A DNA stretch of 64,000 nucleotides from Flammeovirgaceae bacterium UBA976 (GCA_002292365.1 DBBU01000049.1:1-64000), one strand, 5' to 3'; shown: positions 32,161 through 45,501, counted from the first letter of the stretch. Notes: a model not told the origin generated them from the sequence alone. Made by a program: numbers and translations.

Positions 32161-34260
32161 TTAACCATTAACTTCTGAGATTACCGTTTCTGCTATACTA
32201 TTAGGCACACTGTCATAATGCGAGAATGTAAGATTTGCGGTGGCTCTGCCTGATGTGATCGTTCTTAAATCCGTCACATAACCAAAAAGTGCTGAAAGCG
32301 GGACATCCGCCTTAACAACTTGAGAAACTCCACGGGTATCCATACCTTTCATAATGCCACGACGTTTATTCAAATCACCAGTAACTGATCCAGTATACTC
32401 ATCAGGGGTAATAACTTCGACAGCCATCACAGGCTCTAATAAGACCGGACTGGCTTTCTTCGCTGCCGCCTTAAATCCCATTCGCGCCGCTAATTCAAAG
32501 GAAAGCGAATCTGAATCCACATCATGGAAAGATCCATGATAAAGTCTCACTTTCATACTATCCAAAGGATATCCAGCCAATGGTCCATTAACCATTGCTT
32601 GCTTAAATCCTTTTTCAATAGCAGGTATAAACTCCTTAGGGATTATTCCTCCCTTTATGGCATTAACAAACTGCAAACCAGTCTCTTTAAAGTCCTCATC
32701 TACAGGACTTAGATCAAAAACAATATCAGCAAACTTACCTCTACCTCCAGATTGTTTTTTATAAACCTCTTTATGCTCTACTTTGGATCTTATAGCCTCT
32801 TTATAAGCAACTTGTGGCGCACCTTGATTGATTTCAACTTTGAACTCACGACGCAATCGGTCAATAATAATATCCAAATGGAGCTCACCCATACCCTTTA
32901 ATATTGTTTGACCTGTTTCAAGATCGGTCTCAACTACTAGTGTAGGATCTTCTTCAACCAATTTGGCAATACTCATGCCAAGTTTATCAACATCTGCTTG
33001 GGCCTTTGGCTCTATTGCATAACCAATTACAGGATCAGGAAAATCCATCGTCTCTAAGACTATTTTATTTTTCTCATCGCACAAGGTATCCCCTGTTTTG
33101 ATATCCTTAAATCCAACAACCGCTCCAATGTCTCCGCAGTGCAAAGTATCAATTTGATTTTGCTTATTGGCATGCATTTGAAAAATTCTTGAAATTCTTT
33201 CTTTCTTCCCTGTCCGAGTGTTAAAAACATATGAACCAGAATCTAGCGTACCTGAATACGATCTAATAAAACAAAGTCTACCAACAAAAGGATCAGTTGC
33301 AATTTTGAAAGCCAATGCTGTAAATGGATCTTCGGTCGTGGGCAGTCGCTTGGCTTCCTCTTCTGTATCAGGATTGATTCCTGTAATCTCATCTTTGTCT
33401 AGAGGAGATGGCAATAGCTCCATGACATAATCTAGCATTGTTTGAACCCCTTTGTTCTTGAACGCTGAACCACAAAGCATAGGTACAAAGGCTAAATCAA
33501 TAGTAGCTGCTCTTAATGCTGCTATGATTTCATCTTTGGATATGGAATCAGGATCTTCGAAATATTTTTCCATTAATCCATCATCATACTCGGCTACTGA
33601 CTCAACTAACTTTTCACGATACTCAGCAACTTCTTCAACCATGTCTTCAGGTATCGGAATTTCCTCAAAAGTCATACCTTGATCTTCCTCATTCCAAACC
33701 ATCGCCTTGTTCTCAACTAAATCAACTACACCTCTGAAGTTATCCTCAGACCCTATAGGTAACTGCAACGGAACCGCTTTGGTTCCTAACATTTCTTTGA
33801 CTTGCTTACAGACGTTAAGAAAATCTGATCCGGCACGATCCATTTTATTTACAAAACCGATTCTTGCCACCTTATAATTGTCAGCCAAACGCCAATTGGT
33901 TTCAGATTGAGGCTCAACACCGTCCACAGCGCTGAATAAAAATACCAAACCGTCTAATACACGCAGTGATCGATTTACTTCAACCGTAAAATCGACGTGA
34001 CCTGGTGTATCAATAATATTTATGTGATAGTCGTCCTCTTTGTATTTCCAAAAAACGGTCGTAGCCGCTGAGGTAATCGTAATCCCTCGCTCCTGCTCTT
34101 GCTCCATCCAATCCATCGTGGCTGCACCATCATGGACCTCTCCAATTTTGTGACTTGCACCTGTGTAATACAATATACGTTCCGTGGTAGTGGTTTTACC
34201 TGCGTCAATATGGGCAGCGATACCAATGTTACGCGTAAACTTCAAATTCCTTTTAGCCAT
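32161..34260 (-). CDS. fusA: Elongation factor G
   Basis: Translocation and ribosome-recycling GTPase, 699 residues, full length. G1 [16 protein letters not shown]2 region [12 protein letters not shown]3 DTPGHVDF, G4 NKMDRAG, followed by domains II-V (domain IV with [21 protein letters not shown]). Canonical str-operon position between rpsG and rpsJ. Confidence 0.98.
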   Translation of the reverse strand: MAKRNLKFTRNIGIAAHIDAGKTTTTERILYYTGASHKIGEVHDGAATMDWMEQEQERGITITSAATTVFWKYKEDDYHINIIDTPGHVDFTVEVNRSLRVLDGLVFLFSAVDGVEPQSETNWRLADNYKVARIGFVNKMDRAGSDFLNVCKQVKEMLGTKAVPLQLPIGSEDNFRGVVDLVENKAMVWNEEDQGMTFEEIPIPEDMVEEVAEYREKLVESVAEYDDGLMEKYFEDPDSISKDEIIAALRAATIDLAFVPMLCGSAFKNKGVQTMLDYVMELLPSPLDKDEITGINPDTEEEAKRLPTTEDPFTALAFKIATDPFVGRLCFIRSYSGTLDSGSYVFNTRTGKKERISRIFQMHANKQNQIDTLHCGDIGAVVGFKDIKTGDTLCDEKNKIVLETMDFPDPVIGYAIEPKAQADVDKLGMSIAKLVEEDPTLVVETDLETGQTILKGMGELHLDIIIDRLRREFKVEINQGAPQVAYKEAIRSKVEHKEVYKKQSGGRGKFADIVFDLSPVDEDFKETGLQFVNAIKGGIIPKEFIPAIEKGFKQAMVNGPLAGYPLDSMKVRLYHGSFHDVDSDSLSFELAARMGFKAAAKKASPVLLEPVMAVEVITPDEYTGSVTGDLNKRRGIMKGMDTRGVSQVVKADVPLSALFGYVTDLRTITSGRATANLTFSHYDSVPNSIAETVISEVNG

Positions 34261-34271
34261 GATAACTTAAT

Positions 34272-34739
34272 TTAAAATCTGAAGTGAGAAAAAGCTTTGT
34301 TGGCTTCTGCCATTCTATGAGTATCATCTTTCTTCTTGACTGATGCCCCTTCACCTTTTGAAGCGGCCATGATTTCACCTGCAAGACGTTCCTTCATTGT
34401 TTTTTCTCCTCTTAATCGAGAATACTTGATCATCCATTTGATCCCCAATGAAGTTTTTCTTTCGGGCCTTACCTCAATAGGAACTTGAAAAGTAGCGCCT
34501 CCAACTCTTCTACTTTTTACTTCGACAGCGGGCATAACTGTCTTAAGAGCCGACTTCCAAATCTCAATTCCGTTCTCACTCGTTTTTTCTTCTACTATTT
34601 TTATGGCATCATAAAAAATACTATAAGAAAGGCTTTTTTTACCATCTACCATGAGGTAATTCACAAACTTCGTCACCAAGGTGTCTCCATAAATTGGATC
34701 TGGTAAAATGTATCGCTTCTTTGGCTTGGATTTTCTCAT
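34272..34739 (-). CDS. rpsG: 30S ribosomal protein S7
   Basis: Head-assembly initiator, 155 residues, typical for bacteria. Conserved [41 protein letters not shown] and [13 protein letters not shown]. Located between rpsL and fusA. Confidence 0.98.
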   Translation of the reverse strand: MRKSKPKKRYILPDPIYGDTLVTKFVNYLMVDGKKSLSYSIFYDAIKIVEEKTSENGIEIWKSALKTVMPAVEVKSRRVGGATFQVPIEVRPERKTSLGIKWMIKYSRLRGEKTMKERLAGEIMAASKGEGASVKKKDDTHRMAEANKAFSHFRF

Positions 34740-34748
34740 TTTTCTTAC

Positions 34749-35129
34749 TTATTTTTTAATCTTCGGCCTTTTGGCACCATACTTTGATCTTCTTTGCAAC
34801 CTTCCGCTTACTCCAGCGGTGTCTAATGCACCACGGACAATATGGTAACGAACACCCGGGAGATCTTTTACTCTTCCACCTCGAATCAATACAATTGAGT
34901 GTTCCTGCAGATTGTGACCTTCACCTCCAATATATGCATTGACTTCTCTACCATTGGTCAATCGAACCCTAGCAACCTTTCTCATCGCTGAATTAGGTTT
35001 TTTAGGTGTCGTTGTGTATACACGCGTGCACACACCTCTTCGCTGAGGACATGAGTCCAAAGCGGGAGACTTAGATTTGGAAGTTAACTTTTTTCTTCCT
35101 TTCCTTACTAACTGCTGTATTGTCGGCAT
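34749..35129 (-). CDS. rpsL: 30S ribosomal protein S12
   Basis: Decoding-centre protein, 126 residues. [33 protein letters not shown] and [16 protein letters not shown] carry the wild-type lysines whose mutation gives streptomycin resistance elsewhere. First gene of the str-type operon, 40 bases downstream of a good promoter. Confidence 0.98.
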   Translation of the reverse strand: MPTIQQLVRKGRKKLTSKSKSPALDSCPQRRGVCTRVYTTTPKKPNSAMRKVARVRLTNGREVNAYIGGEGHNLQEHSIVLIRGGRVKDLPGVRYHIVRGALDTAGVSGRLQRRSKYGAKRPKIKK

Positions 35130-35169
35130 TTATCCTATTTTTTTCTAAAAATCCTCAAATTTGGGAACG

Positions 35170-35200
35170 CAAAGATAGGGAGAAACATTGAATATTTCAA
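35170..35200 (-). promoter_or_regulatory. Promoter for rpsL-rpsG-fusA-rpsJ
   Basis: Minus-strand TATCTTTG (35170-35177) fits TAnnTTTG; TTGA (35197-35200) lies 19 bases upstream as the -33 element. The -33 region also forms a six-pair inverted repeat ATTGAA-ATA-TTCAAT, which might be incidental. Confidence 0.7.
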
Positions 35201-35220
35201 TATGCATTCCATATAAATAA

Positions 35221-35538
35221 TCATGCTTCACCTACTGTACCTCCAAAATTAATTGGAAACTTGGGTGACTGTTCATTCTTTTTTATTTCTCCAAAAGTCT
35301 TTTCGTACTTTTGAATGTTTTCCTCCAACGCAGATAAGAGCCTTTTTGCATGCTCTGGTGTAATTACAATACGTGCCTTCACTTTCGCCTTCGGCACACC
35401 AGGCATCAATCGTATGTAATCGATAACGAACTCACTACTCGAATGCGCAATCATAGCTAAGTTGGCATAAACCCCTTCAGCAATTTCTTCTGATAGCTCT
35501 ATGTTCAAGTTCTTATTGACCTCCTCTGGTTTATTCAT
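35221..35538 (-). CDS. DUF3467 domain protein
   Basis: 105-residue conserved protein of the DUF3467 family, frequent in Bacteroidota directly after rpoC. Acidic, no signal or membrane segment. Recognisable stretches are EIAEGVYANLAMIAHSSSEF, IDYIRLMPGVPKAKVKARI and ITPEHAKRLLSALEENI. The start codon follows the rpoC stop by no spare base in the operon (35538 next to 35539), so it is co-translated with rpoC. Biochemical role unknown; the position suggests a link to RNA polymerase, which is inference. Confidence 0.9.
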   Translation of the reverse strand: MNKPEEVNKNLNIELSEEIAEGVYANLAMIAHSSSEFVIDYIRLMPGVPKAKVKARIVITPEHAKRLLSALEENIQKYEKTFGEIKKNEQSPKFPINFGGTVGEA

Positions 35539-38500
35539 CTAGACTTCAGTTAAAGACGTTTCCTTTGGTTTAGAGAATTCTTCTCTTGCCAGTGTCATCT
35601 TGTCAAACTCTTCTTTATTGGCCACAAAGTTTTCATGGAATCTCTTGATCCCTGTTCCAGCAGGAATTAAATGACCTACAATCACATTTTCCTTCAAACC
35701 CTCAAGTCCATCTCGCTTTCCTTTGATAGCTGCTTCACTCAAAACCTTAGTCGTCTCCTGGAAGGACGCTGCTGATATAAAGCTCCTGGTGCCTAGGGAC
35801 GCCTGCGTAATTCCCTGAAGAATGGGTCTAGAAACTGCCGCTGAAGCGTTTCTTACCGAGATAATTTTAACATCTCTCCTCCTTAAATTAGAGTTTTCAT
35901 CCCGCAGCGTTCGACTAGAAATGATCTGTCCAGCCTTGACCGTATCAGAACCTCCCGGATCAACCACTACTTTTTTATCAAGAATTTGATCATTTTCTTC
36001 CATAAAACTCAATCTATCAACAGATTGATTGGTCAGGAACGAAGTATCACCAGCATCTATAATGATTACTTTCTGCATCATTTGACGCACGATCGTTTCG
36101 ATATGCTTGTCATTAATTTGAACTCCTTGCAATCGATAAACTTCTTGTATTTCATTTACCAAATACTCTTGTACTGCCGTAGGTCCTTGAATAGACAATA
36201 TATCTGCTGGGGTAATCGATCCGTCAGACAAGGCCTCTCCTGCCTTAATAAAGTCATTATCTTGAACCAAGAAATGCTTAGATAGCGGTACTAAATAACG
36301 TTTTTTGATACCATCTTTCGATTCAATAAACACTTCTCTGTTACCCCTTTTTATCCCACCATAAGTCACAACACCATCGATTTCTGTGACAACGGCGGGA
36401 TTTGAGGGATTTCTTGCTTCAAAAAGCTCTGTAACTCGTGGTAAACCTCCGGTAATGTCTCTGGACTTACCTGTATTTCGAGGTATTTTAGCCAACACCT
36501 GACCTGCCTTTATTGTTGCACCTTCGTCCACTGAAAGGTGGGCACCTACCGGTATATTGTATCCCTTCTCGGTATCTACCGACTTAATAATGATGGCTGG
36601 ATTTTTTGCTTTGTCCTTAGTGTCAATAATGACCTTTTCTCTGTGTCCCGTTTGCTCATCGGACTCTTCTTTGAAAGTAACTCCTTCAATGATAGCCTCA
36701 AAAGAGACCTCACCGTCAAATTCAGACATGATCACAGCATTGTAGGGATCCCAAAAACAAACTTCATCCCCATTACTTACCTTTTGACCGTTTTTAACTT
36801 TAAGAATGGCGCCATATGGTACATGGTTACTCATCAATATTTTTGACTTTTTAGCATCTATTATTCTTAATTCACCTGATCTTCCCATGACCACTTGAAT
36901 AGGATTTCCTTCATCATCGGTACTATTTACAGTTCTTAATTCATCGAACTCGACGATCCCATCAAACTTTGAAAGAACGGTAGCATCTACAGCTATATTC
37001 GACGCCGTACCTCCAACATGAAAAGTCCTCAAGGTTAATTGAGTCCCTGGCTCACCGATAGACTGAGCCGCAATCACGCCCACAGCTTCGCCTAAATGAG
37101 ACATTCTTCCCGCTGAAAGGCTACGACCATAACACTTCGAACAAACTCCCCTTTTTGCCTCACAGGTCAATACAGAACGTATTTCAACCTCATCAATACT
37201 TGTAGCTTCTATGATTTCAGTAATCTCTTCGTTAATCTCATTACCTGATTCAAGGATCATTTCTTCCGTGATTGGATGATAAATATCATGTACGGATACG
37301 CGACCCAATATTCGTTCTGATAATGATTCAACTATATCTTCATTATCCTTCAAGGAGCGAACAACCAATCCTCTCAAAGTACCACAATCGGGTTCATTTA
37401 CAACGACATCTTGTGCCACATCAACTAATCTTCTTGTAAGATATCCTGCATCTGCCGTTTTCAATGCAGTATCGGCTAAGCCCTTTCGAGCACCATGCGT
37501 TGAAATAAAATATTCAAGAACGTCTAAACCCTCTTTAAAGTTAGAAAGTATTGGATTTTCAATGATTCCACCAACAGAACCTGCTAGATTTTTTTGAGGC
37601 TTAGCCATCAAACCTCTCATTCCTCCCAATTGTCTAATTTGTTCACGAGATCCCCTTGCACCTGAATGCATCATCATATATATGGAATTAAAACCTTGAT
37701 CATCTTCCTCTAGTTGCTTCATTAGCGTTGAGGTCAATTGTGTATTGGTTCTCGTCCATATATCGATCACTTGATTGTAGCGCTCGTTATCAGTAATTAA
37801 ACCCATCAAATAGTTGTTCCAGACGCTGTCTACTTCTTTTTTCGCATCTGCTACCATTTGCGGTTTAGTTGCCGGGATATTGATATCACCCAATCCCATA
37901 GACAGACCACCAGTATAAGCCATTTGGAAACCTAATGACTTGATATCATCTAAAAAAACAGCGGTTGCTGCCATCCCTGCAATCTTAAAGACCCTGGAAA
38001 TAATGTTTTGAAGCTTTTTCTTAGTAAGCAAATCATCGATATAGCCTACTTCTTTGGGGACAAATTCATTAAAGAGTACCCTTCCAGCAACGGTATCCAC
38101 TAATTTTTCTTCTAATCTTTCTCCAACTTTTACATGGGTTCTTACTTTGATATGCGCATGCTTTGAAATTACTCGCTCATTTAAGGCAATGATAACTTCC
38201 TGTGAACTATAAAAGATCATACCCTCACCTTTTACCATTTCTTCAGGAGTACTTTTTCTACCCTTAGTAACATAGTAAAGGCCAAGGACCATATCCTGAG
38301 ATGGCACGGCTATCGGCGCTCCATTAGCTGGATTGAGAATGTTGTGCGAGGAAAGCATCAAAAGTGAAGCTTCCAAAATAGCCTCTTGTCCCAATGGAAC
38401 GTGCACCGCCATTTGATCTCCATCAAAATCGGCATTGAATGCGGTACAAACCAATGGATGTAATTGTATGGCTTTGCCCTCTATTAGCTTTGGCTGAAAG

Positions 38501-39849
38501 GCTTGTATACCTAATCTGTGCAAGGTTGGAGCTCTATTTAAAAGAACGGGATGTCCTTTTAATACGTTTTCAAGTATATCCCAAACAACTGGATCTTTTC
38601 TATCAACAATCTTTTTAGCTGATTTTACTGTTTTTACAATTCCTCTTTCAATCAACTTTCGTATCACAAAAGGCTTGAAAAGCTCAGCAGCCATGTTCTT
38701 AGGCAATCCACATTCGTGCATTTTTAATTCTGGACCTACCACAATCACTGATCGACCAGAATAATCTACTCTTTTTCCTAATAAATTTTGACGAAACCGC
38801 CCCTGCTTCCCCTTAAGCATATCACTCAATGACTTGAGCGCACGATTTCCATCTGAACGAACTGCATTCACTTTACGAGAATTATCAAATAACGAATCTA
38901 CTGCCTCCTGAAGCATTCGCTTTTCATTACGAAGTATTACTTCCGGTGCCTTGATATCAATCAACCTTTTGAGTCTATTATTTCGGATAATTACACGCCT
39001 ATAAAGATCGTTCAAATCTGAAGTCGCAAAGCGTCCTCCATCCAAAGGAACAAGAGGTCTTAATTCAGGCGGTATTACAGGAACCATTTTAATGATCATC
39101 CATTCCGGTCTGTTTTCGATCCTAGTTTTAGCTTCTCTAAAAGCCTCAACTACTTTGAGTCTCTTTAATGCTTCCGCCTTGCGCTGCTGAGAAGTATCTG
39201 TAGCCGCTTGATGTCTTAATTGATAAGATAAATCATCTAATTCAATCCGAGAAAGTAACATTTCTAAAGCCTCTGCACCCATTTTTGCAATAAATTTTTG
39301 CGGGTCATCATCAGGCAACAGCTGGTTTTCTCTGGGCAACTTATCGAGAATATTTAAATATTCATCCTCAGTTAGGAAATCAAGCTTATTTATACCTTCT
39401 TCTAATTTTGCTCCGGGCTGAATAACGACATAACGTTCGTAGTAAATGATCGTATCCAATTTTTTAGATGGCATTCCTAATAAGTAGCCTATCTTGTTGG
39501 GCAATGATCTAAAATACCAAATATGGGCTACCGGGACAACCAATTCAATGTGCCCCATACGCTCTCTTCTTACCTTCTTTTCGGTAACTTCAACCCCACA
39601 TCTATCGCATATGATTCCTTTATATCTTATCCTCTTATATTTTCCACAATGGCATTCCCAATCCTTAACAGGACCAAAAATACGCTCACAAAACAAACCT
39701 CCCATTTCTGGTTTGTAAGTCCTATAATTAATGGTTTCCGGCTGAGTTACTTCTCCATTAGATTCCTCTAGGATGGATTCGGGTGATGCCAGACTAATGG
39801 TCACCCTTGAGAAGTCAAGTGTCAGTTTTTTATTTTTTCTGAATGCCAT
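35539..39849 (-). CDS. rpoC: RNA polymerase subunit beta'
   Basis: Catalytic clamp subunit, 1436 residues. In order: N-terminal zinc-binding domain ([20 protein letters not shown]), lid/rudder region, the active-site motif [12 protein letters not shown] near residue 470 with three Mg-binding Asp, bridge helix and trigger loop, and the second zinc cluster [14 protein letters not shown]. Direct continuation of rpoB after 37 bases. Confidence 0.99.
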   Translation of the reverse strand: MAFRKNKKLTLDFSRVTISLASPESILEESNGEVTQPETINYRTYKPEMGGLFCERIFGPVKDWECHCGKYKRIRYKGIICDRCGVEVTEKKVRRERMGHIELVVPVAHIWYFRSLPNKIGYLLGMPSKKLDTIIYYERYVVIQPGAKLEEGINKLDFLTEDEYLNILDKLPRENQLLPDDDPQKFIAKMGAEALEMLLSRIELDDLSYQLRHQAATDTSQQRKAEALKRLKVVEAFREAKTRIENRPEWMIIKMVPVIPPELRPLVPLDGGRFATSDLNDLYRRVIIRNNRLKRLIDIKAPEVILRNEKRMLQEAVDSLFDNSRKVNAVRSDGNRALKSLSDMLKGKQGRFRQNLLGKRVDYSGRSVIVVGPELKMHECGLPKNMAAELFKPFVIRKLIERGIVKTVKSAKKIVDRKDPVVWDILENVLKGHPVLLNRAPTLHRLGIQAFQPKLIEGKAIQLHPLVCTAFNADFDGDQMAVHVPLGQEAILEASLLMLSSHNILNPANGAPIAVPSQDMVLGLYYVTKGRKSTPEEMVKGEGMIFYSSQEVIIALNERVISKHAHIKVRTHVKVGERLEEKLVDTVAGRVLFNEFVPKEVGYIDDLLTKKKLQNIISRVFKIAGMAATAVFLDDIKSLGFQMAYTGGLSMGLGDINIPATKPQMVADAKKEVDSVWNNYLMGLITDNERYNQVIDIWTRTNTQLTSTLMKQLEEDDQGFNSIYMMMHSGARGSREQIRQLGGMRGLMAKPQKNLAGSVGGIIENPILSNFKEGLDVLEYFISTHGARKGLADTALKTADAGYLTRRLVDVAQDVVVNEPDCGTLRGLVVRSLKDNEDIVESLSERILGRVSVHDIYHPITEEMILESGNEINEEITEIIEATSIDEVEIRSVLTCEAKRGVCSKCYGRSLSAGRMSHLGEAVGVIAAQSIGEPGTQLTLRTFHVGGTASNIAVDATVLSKFDGIVEFDELRTVNSTDDEGNPIQVVMGRSGELRIIDAKKSKILMSNHVPYGAILKVKNGQKVSNGDEVCFWDPYNAVIMSEFDGEVSFEAIIEGVTFKEESDEQTGHREKVIIDTKDKAKNPAIIIKSVDTEKGYNIPVGAHLSVDEGATIKAGQVLAKIPRNTGKSRDITGGLPRVTELFEARNPSNPAVVTEIDGVVTYGGIKRGNREVFIESKDGIKKRYLVPLSKHFLVQDNDFIKAGEALSDGSITPADILSIQGPTAVQEYLVNEIQEVYRLQGVQINDKHIETIVRQMMQKVIIIDAGDTSFLTNQSVDRLSFMEENDQILDKKVVVDPGGSDTVKAGQIISSRTLRDENSNLRRRDVKIISVRNASAAVSRPILQGITQASLGTRSFISAASFQETTKVLSEAAIKGKRDGLEGLKENVIVGHLIPAGTGIKRFHENFVANKEEFDKMTLAREEFSKPKETSLTEV

Positions 39850-39886
39850 AATTTATCTTTTCTAAACTTAAATAAGCGATAACTAT

Positions 39887-42800
39887 TTAATCTAATGTAA
39901 TTTCAAGAGCCAAGCCTCTTAATTCATGAACCAAAACATTAAATGATTCCGGTATGTTCGGCTTTACCATGTTTTCCCCTTTAACAATGGCTTCGTATGC
40001 CTTTGCTCTTCCGATAACATCATCCGACTTGATCGTGAGAATTTCCTGAAGTACATGCGCTGCACCAAAAGCCTCAAGAGCCCAAACTTCCATTTCTCCA
40101 AATCTTTGACCTCCAAATTGAGCCTTACCACCTAAAGGCTGTTGGGTGATCAATGAATAAGGCCCGATCGATCTAGCGTGCATTTTATCATCTACTAAGT
40201 GCCCCAATTTCAGCATGTATGCAATACCCACCGTCACTGGTTGATCAAACTTTTCGCCCGTCAATCCATCATAAAGATACGTCCGCCCGAAAGAGGGTAA
40301 TCCCGCTTCTTTCAATTCATTTTGAACTTGCTCCTCAGTCGCTCCATCAAAAATAGGTGTCGCATAAGTTCTATTCAGCTTCTTTCCTGCCCATGCCAAA
40401 ACGGTTTCATATATTTGGCCAATATTCATACGGGAAGGAACCCCTAGAGGATTCAAAACGATATCCATGGGTGTGCCATCTTCCATAAAAGGCATGTCTT
40501 CATCACGAACGATTTTAGCCACAACACCCTTATTACCATGGCGACCTGCCATCTTATCTCCTACTTTTAGTTTACGCTTTTTGGCTATATAAACTTTAGC
40601 TAGTTTCATAATGCCTGCAGGAAGTTCATCGCCCACTTCATAGGTAAATCTTTCTCGTTTAAACAGACCCGTAAATTCATTCCTCTTTGTAATATATCGC
40701 TTGATCAAACTGAAAATTAATTCATTTGTCTCAGCATCCTTAACCCATTCTTCATGTGCTAAATCACTTATAAGATTGGACTCTTCGGGAACAGAATACG
40801 TACTTTCATCTCTGAAAATATTTTTGGTAGGAAATAAATTCTCTTCTATATTCTTTCTCGAAAATTTAGCTCCTTTTGACATAACTGGTTCACCAAACTT
40901 ATGATTGATTCCCTGACATATATTACCCTCCAACAATGTGACAAGTTTATCCACCATTTGGTTTCTAACTTCAGTCAACTCAGCACCGTATTTTTCTTTG
41001 AGCACCTCTACCGCCTTTTTCGTTCTTGCCCTGAGATCCTTATCTTTTTTAGGGCGAGCAAATAGCTTGGTTTCAATAACTACTCCCGTTAATGAAGGTT
41101 TTGCCTTTAAAGAAGCATCTTTTACATCACCTGCTTTATCTCCGAAAATAGCTCTTAATAATTTCTCTTCAGGGGTTGGATCCGATTCTCCCTTTGGGGT
41201 GATCTTACCAATCATAATATCCCCTTCCTTGATCTCCGCACCGATGCGTATGATCCCATCTTCATCTAAATTCTTCACAGCCTCTTCACTTACATTAGGA
41301 ATTTCTGAAGTTAATTCTTCTAAACCCCTTTTAGTATCCCTGACCTCGAGTTCAAACGAATCAATATGTATAGAAGTAAAGACATCTTCGCGAACCACAC
41401 GATCTGAAATAACGATTGCATCTTCAAAATTATAACCTTGCCATGGCATGTAAGCTACCATAAGGTTACGCCCCAGCGCAAGCTCACCTTGCTCAGTAGC
41501 AAACCCTTGACAAAGAGGTTGTCCTTTCGACACCCTCTCGCCTTTCAGCACTATGGGCTTAAGATTTACTGAGGTATCTTGATTAGTTCTACGAAATTTT
41601 ATTAACTCATAAGTCGCAGTATCTTTATCAAAAGACAAGATTTTTTCATTTTCATCCTGATCATATTTTACGGTGATCATCTTAGCATCAACATATTCTA
41701 CAATACCATCAGCCTCCGCTAAGATCAAAGAGCGCGAATCTAAAGCTACCCTACTCTCCAAACCTGTACCTACAATGGGTGCCTCAGGAATTAAAAGTGG
41801 AACTGCTTGACGCTGCATGTTAGACCCCATTAATGCCCTGTTTGCATCATCGTGCTCAAGAAAAGGAATCATTGAAGCGGCTACCGATACAATTTGGTTT
41901 GGAGCTACATCCATATAGGTCAAATCTTTTGGCTCGACGACCGGAAAGTCACCTTCGAACCTTGCCTTTACCTTATCATTTAAGAATTTACCCTCATCGT
42001 TTAATGGTGCATTGGCCTGTGCAATGTTGAATGTATCCTCTTCCTCTGCTGTCAAATACCTGACGTTTCCGGACATGTCAACTTTTCCCTCGCCTACCTC
42101 TCGATAGGGCGTCTCAATAAAGCCCATCTGATTCACCTTGGCATGTACACACAAGGAAGAAATCAAACCAATATTCGGACCTTCGGGAGTTTCAATTGTA
42201 CACAATCGACCATAATGGGTATAATGAACATCTCTTACTTCAAATCCAGCTCTTTCTCTTGAAAGACCACCAGGCCCTAGTGCAGACATTCTTCTTTTAT
42301 GGGTAACCTCTGCCAATGGATTGGTTTGATCCATGAACTGAGACAGTTGATTAGTTCCAAAAAAGGAGTTGATTACCGAAGATAAAGTTCTGGCGTTAAT
42401 CAAATCGACAGGTTTGAAATCCTCGTTATCTCGTACATTCATCCGCTCCCTGATGGTTCTTGCCATTCTTGACAAGCCCACGCCAAATTGCGCATAAAGT
42501 TGCTCACCAACCGTTCTTACTCTTCTATTACTTAAGTGATCAATGTCGTCAACAAGTGTCTTGCTGTTGATCAAACCGATTAAATACTTAATGATAAGAA
42601 TAATATCTTCACTCGTCAAAACACGCTTATCGTAGCCTGTCGAGAGTCCTAACTTTTTATTAATTCTATATCTACCTACTTCTCCCAAATCATATCTTTT
42701 CTCACTAAAAAATAGATTTTGAATAATATCTCGTGCTGTCTGCTCGTCAGGAGCCTCGGTATTTCTTAATTGACGATAAATGGTCTCAACGGCTTCCTTT

Positions 42801-43759
42801 TCAGAATTTGATTGATCTTTTTGAAGAGTATTGTAAATAATAGAATAATCGGTAACATTCACCTCTTTTCGATGGAGAATAATAGACTTACTTCCTGAAT
42901 CAAGAATGGTTTGTATGTCTTCTTCCTTCAACACACTATCCCGCTCAAGAACTACCTCATTTCGATCAATAGAGACTACTTCTCCTGTATCTTCATCAAC
43001 AAAATCTTCAATCCAAGTACGCAATACTCTTGCTGCTAGTCGACGATCGATGACTTTTTTAAGTTCTTTTTGAGTAGCCTCAACCTCCTCAGATAATCCA
43101 AATAAATCTAGTATGTCTTTGTCAGTACCGTACCCAATTGATCTGAGTAAAGTCGTAATTGGAAACTTTTTCTTTCGATCAATGTAAGCATACATAACAT
43201 TATTTACATCTGTTGCAAATTCTATCCATGACCCTTTAAAAGGAATGATTCGGGCCGAATACAGCAACGTACCGTTTGTGTGTTTACTTTGAGCAAAAAA
43301 CACTCCTGGTGACCTGTGTAGTTGGGAAACAATGACCCTCTCTGCTCCGTTGATAACAAAAGAGCCCTTATCGGTCATGTACGGGATGTTCCCTAAGAAC
43401 ACCTCCTGCTCAATAGTCTCAAACTCTTCGTTTTCTCTATCGTTGCAAAGTAATCTCAACTTGGCTTTTAAGGGTACTGAATACGTCAACCCTCTTTCAA
43501 TCGATTCTTGAATCGAATATCGGGGGGGATCTACAGTATAATCAATAAATTCCAATTTAAAATTATCTCGCGAATCAGAGATGGGGAAATTCTCCATGAA
43601 AACCTTGTACAGGCCTTCGGAGTCCCTCAACTCAGTCGGAGTGTCTAACTGAAAAAAGTCTATAAATGATTTGAGTTGTACGTCCAGAAAGTCGGGATAA
43701 TCTATCACAGACTTAATAGATGAGAAATTTCTTCTCTTATTTATTTTTTTGGTAGCCAA
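39887..43759 (-). CDS. rpoB: RNA polymerase subunit beta
   Basis: Catalytic subunit, 1290 residues. The rifampicin region [20 protein letters not shown]...[13 protein letters not shown] has wild-type residues at the common resistance positions. The C-terminus has [20 protein letters not shown] and [20 protein letters not shown]. No ATG is available; the TTG at 43759 gives [20 protein letters not shown], the normal N-terminus, so a TTG start is likely. It lies downstream of rplL with an attenuator-like hairpin between. Confidence 0.98.
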   Translation of the reverse strand: MATKKINKRRNFSSIKSVIDYPDFLDVQLKSFIDFFQLDTPTELRDSEGLYKVFMENFPISDSRDNFKLEFIDYTVDPPRYSIQESIERGLTYSVPLKAKLRLLCNDRENEEFETIEQEVFLGNIPYMTDKGSFVINGAERVIVSQLHRSPGVFFAQSKHTNGTLLYSARIIPFKGSWIEFATDVNNVMYAYIDRKKKFPITTLLRSIGYGTDKDILDLFGLSEEVEATQKELKKVIDRRLAARVLRTWIEDFVDEDTGEVVSIDRNEVVLERDSVLKEEDIQTILDSGSKSIILHRKEVNVTDYSIIYNTLQKDQSNSEKEAVETIYRQLRNTEAPDEQTARDIIQNLFFSEKRYDLGEVGRYRINKKLGLSTGYDKRVLTSEDIILIIKYLIGLINSKTLVDDIDHLSNRRVRTVGEQLYAQFGVGLSRMARTIRERMNVRDNEDFKPVDLINARTLSSVINSFFGTNQLSQFMDQTNPLAEVTHKRRMSALGPGGLSRERAGFEVRDVHYTHYGRLCTIETPEGPNIGLISSLCVHAKVNQMGFIETPYREVGEGKVDMSGNVRYLTAEEEDTFNIAQANAPLNDEGKFLNDKVKARFEGDFPVVEPKDLTYMDVAPNQIVSVAASMIPFLEHDDANRALMGSNMQRQAVPLLIPEAPIVGTGLESRVALDSRSLILAEADGIVEYVDAKMITVKYDQDENEKILSFDKDTATYELIKFRRTNQDTSVNLKPIVLKGERVSKGQPLCQGFATEQGELALGRNLMVAYMPWQGYNFEDAIVISDRVVREDVFTSIHIDSFELEVRDTKRGLEELTSEIPNVSEEAVKNLDEDGIIRIGAEIKEGDIMIGKITPKGESDPTPEEKLLRAIFGDKAGDVKDASLKAKPSLTGVVIETKLFARPKKDKDLRARTKKAVEVLKEKYGAELTEVRNQMVDKLVTLLEGNICQGINHKFGEPVMSKGAKFSRKNIEENLFPTKNIFRDESTYSVPEESNLISDLAHEEWVKDAETNELIFSLIKRYITKRNEFTGLFKRERFTYEVGDELPAGIMKLAKVYIAKKRKLKVGDKMAGRHGNKGVVAKIVRDEDMPFMEDGTPMDIVLNPLGVPSRMNIGQIYETVLAWAGKKLNRTYATPIFDGATEEQVQNELKEAGLPSFGRTYLYDGLTGEKFDQPVTVGIAYMLKLGHLVDDKMHARSIGPYSLITQQPLGGKAQFGGQRFGEMEVWALEAFGAAHVLQEILTIKSDDVIGRAKAYEAIVKGENMVKPNIPESFNVLVHELRGLALEITLD

Positions 43760-43819
43760 GGATTAAACAAGTTATTTTTAAACTACATTACACGTTCGTC
43801 GTACCTAAGTACAAACAGG

Positions 43820-43845
43820 AAAAGACCTGACCAAATGGCCAGGCC
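43820..43845 (-). terminator. Attenuator-like hairpin between rplL and rpoB
   Basis: Minus-strand stem GGCCTGGCC / GGTCAGGTC (nine pairs, two G-T) with loop ATTT, followed by TTTTCC. It lies 25 bases past the rplL stop and 60 before rpoB. The T-run is short, so partial readthrough fits, as in the E. coli rplL-rpoB attenuator. Confidence 0.7.
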
Positions 43846-43869
43846 TACTTCCAAGATTCTAAGTAGAAT

Positions 43870-44244
43870 TTACTTTAATTCTACTTCCGCTCCAGCTTCT
43901 TCCAGTTGCTTTTTGAGACCTTCTGCCTCTTCTTTAGCAAGACCTTCTTTTACCGACTTTGGAGCAGAATCCACAAGATCTTTAGCCTCTTTTAGACCTA
44001 ACCCTGTCAATTCTTTTACCAGCTTCACGATTGCCAATTTGGCACCCCCTGGTGCTTTCAATATCACATCGAAAGATGACTTTTCTTCAGCAGCCTCTCC
44101 GCCACCAGAACTTGCTGCCATTACTGGAGCAGCTGCTGCTGCTGGTTCTATACCATATTCATCCTTAAGGATTATTGCTAACTCGCTTACCTCTTTTACT
44201 GTAAGATTGACAAGCTGTTCCGCAAATTCTTTTAAATCCGCCAT
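43870..44244 (-). CDS. rplL: 50S ribosomal protein L7/L12
   Basis: Stalk protein that recruits translation GTPases, 124 residues. N-terminal dimerisation domain, Ala-rich hinge near 36-48 ([16 protein letters not shown]), and C-terminal domain with [20 protein letters not shown] and [19 protein letters not shown]. Confidence 0.98.
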   Translation of the reverse strand: MADLKEFAEQLVNLTVKEVSELAIILKDEYGIEPAAAAAPVMAASSGGGEAAEEKSSFDVILKAPGGAKLAIVKLVKELTGLGLKEAKDLVDSAPKSVKEGLAKEEAEGLKKQLEEAGAEVELK

Positions 44245-44273
44245 TTTAATTTGTTAATTTATTGATCAATTAT

Positions 44274-44801
44274 TTATTGTCTTTCAGATAATGCCTTCAT
44301 TATTCCAGCTAATTTGCCACCCCCACTCTGTAGAGCAGTAATAACATTTGTTGCTGGAGTTTGTAACAAGGTGATGATTTCCCCAATAAGCTCTGTTTTT
44401 GATTTCAAAACGCTAAGCGTAACTAGTTGATCTTCGCCAATGAATATATCTGTATTAATGGAAGCCGCTTTAAAATAGGGTCTGCCGTCAACATCTTCCT
44501 TCCGATATTTTTGGATGATTTTTGCCGGGGCTTTCCCATTTTCTTTTACGAACATCACCCCAGAAAACCCCGTAAGAGTGGCCTGTATGGATGAATAATC
44601 CGTATCTAAGTTGTCAAGCACACGTTTTATAAACGTATTTTTGATAACTTTATACTCAACCCCTTCCTTATAGCACATCCCTCTGAATTTGTTGATTTCG
44701 GCAACATTTAGTCCAGAGGTATCTGTAATATAAAAGTGATTGTTATCTTTGAATTTTTCAGTCAAATCTATAATTAGCTGACCTTTATCGTTTCGTGTCA
44801 T
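44274..44801 (-). CDS. rplJ: 50S ribosomal protein L10
   Basis: Stalk base that anchors L7/L12, 175 residues. It shows FYITDTSGLNVAEINKFR, KVIKNTFIKRVLDN, and a C-terminal helix for L7/L12 binding (AGIMKALSERQ). In other bacteria the L10-L7/L12 complex represses this operon. One base after rplA. Confidence 0.97.
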   Translation of the reverse strand: MTRNDKGQLIIDLTEKFKDNNHFYITDTSGLNVAEINKFRGMCYKEGVEYKVIKNTFIKRVLDNLDTDYSSIQATLTGFSGVMFVKENGKAPAKIIQKYRKEDVDGRPYFKAASINTDIFIGEDQLVTLSVLKSKTELIGEIITLLQTPATNVITALQSGGGKLAGIMKALSERQ

Positions 44802-44802
44802 A

Positions 44803-45501
44803 TTAAGTACTTGCTATGATGCTTTTATCAATACTTATCCCGCTGCCCATTGTAGAAGAGAGTGAAATTGAACGAAAATAAGTTCCCTTTGCTGACGCTG
44901 GCTTTAACTTTGAGATCATATTTAACATCTCAAGTGCGTTTTCGCTAATTTTCTCTGCTTCAAAAGACACCTTACCTATACTGGCGTGGATAATTCCTGT
45001 TTTGTCGACTTTAAAATCTATTTTTCCTGCCTTGACTTCTGTCACCGCTTTGCCTACTTCCATCGTTACCGTACCTGACTTTGGATTTGGCATTAAACTT
45101 CTAGGTCCTAATACTCTTCCCAGACGGCCTACCTTTGCCATCACTGTTGGCATAGTGATAATTACGTCTACATCTGTCCAGCCTCCTTCAATTTTTTTAA
45201 TGTATTCATCTAGCCCTACATAATCTGCGCCGGCTGCCTTTGCTTCCTCCTCTTTATCTGGCGTACAGAGTACAAGTACTTTAACTTCTTTACCCACACC
45301 GTTGGGCAAAGTCACTACCCCTCTTACCATTTGATCAGCTTTTTTCGGGTCAACGCCCAACCTTATATCTAAATCGACTGAACTATCGAATTTACTGAAA
45401 GCGATCTTTTTTACAATTTCAGAGGCCTCCTTGATTGTATAAGACTTAGTAGGATCATATAAATCCAAAGCCTTTTTTTGATTTTTTGTCAATTTTCCCA
45501 T
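44803..45501 (-). CDS. rplA: 50S ribosomal protein L1
   Basis: L1-stalk protein guiding E-site tRNA release, 232 residues. [42 protein letters not shown] and the C-terminal [18 protein letters not shown] are diagnostic. Follows rplK after 9 bases. Confidence 0.98.
   Translation of the reverse strand: MGKLTKNQKKALDLYDPTKSYTIKEASEIVKKIAFSKFDSSVDLDIRLGVDPKKADQMVRGVVTLPNGVGKEVKVLVLCTPDKEEEAKAAGADYVGLDEYIKKIEGGWTDVDVIITMPTVMAKVGRLGRVLGPRSLMPNPKSGTVTMEVGKAVTEVKAGKIDFKVDKTGIIHASIGKVSFEAEKISENALEMLNMISKLKPASAKGTYFRSISLSSTMGSGISIDKSIIAST

Noticed and set aside
40938-41435. 165-codon plus-strand ORF inside rpoB
   Set aside because: Antisense to a highly conserved coding region, Ser/Phe-rich composition typical of an antisense shadow.
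43835-44257. 140-codon plus-strand ORF opposite rplL
   Set aside because: Mirror-frame shadow of the L7/L12 gene produced by its Ala-rich codons; no family resemblance.
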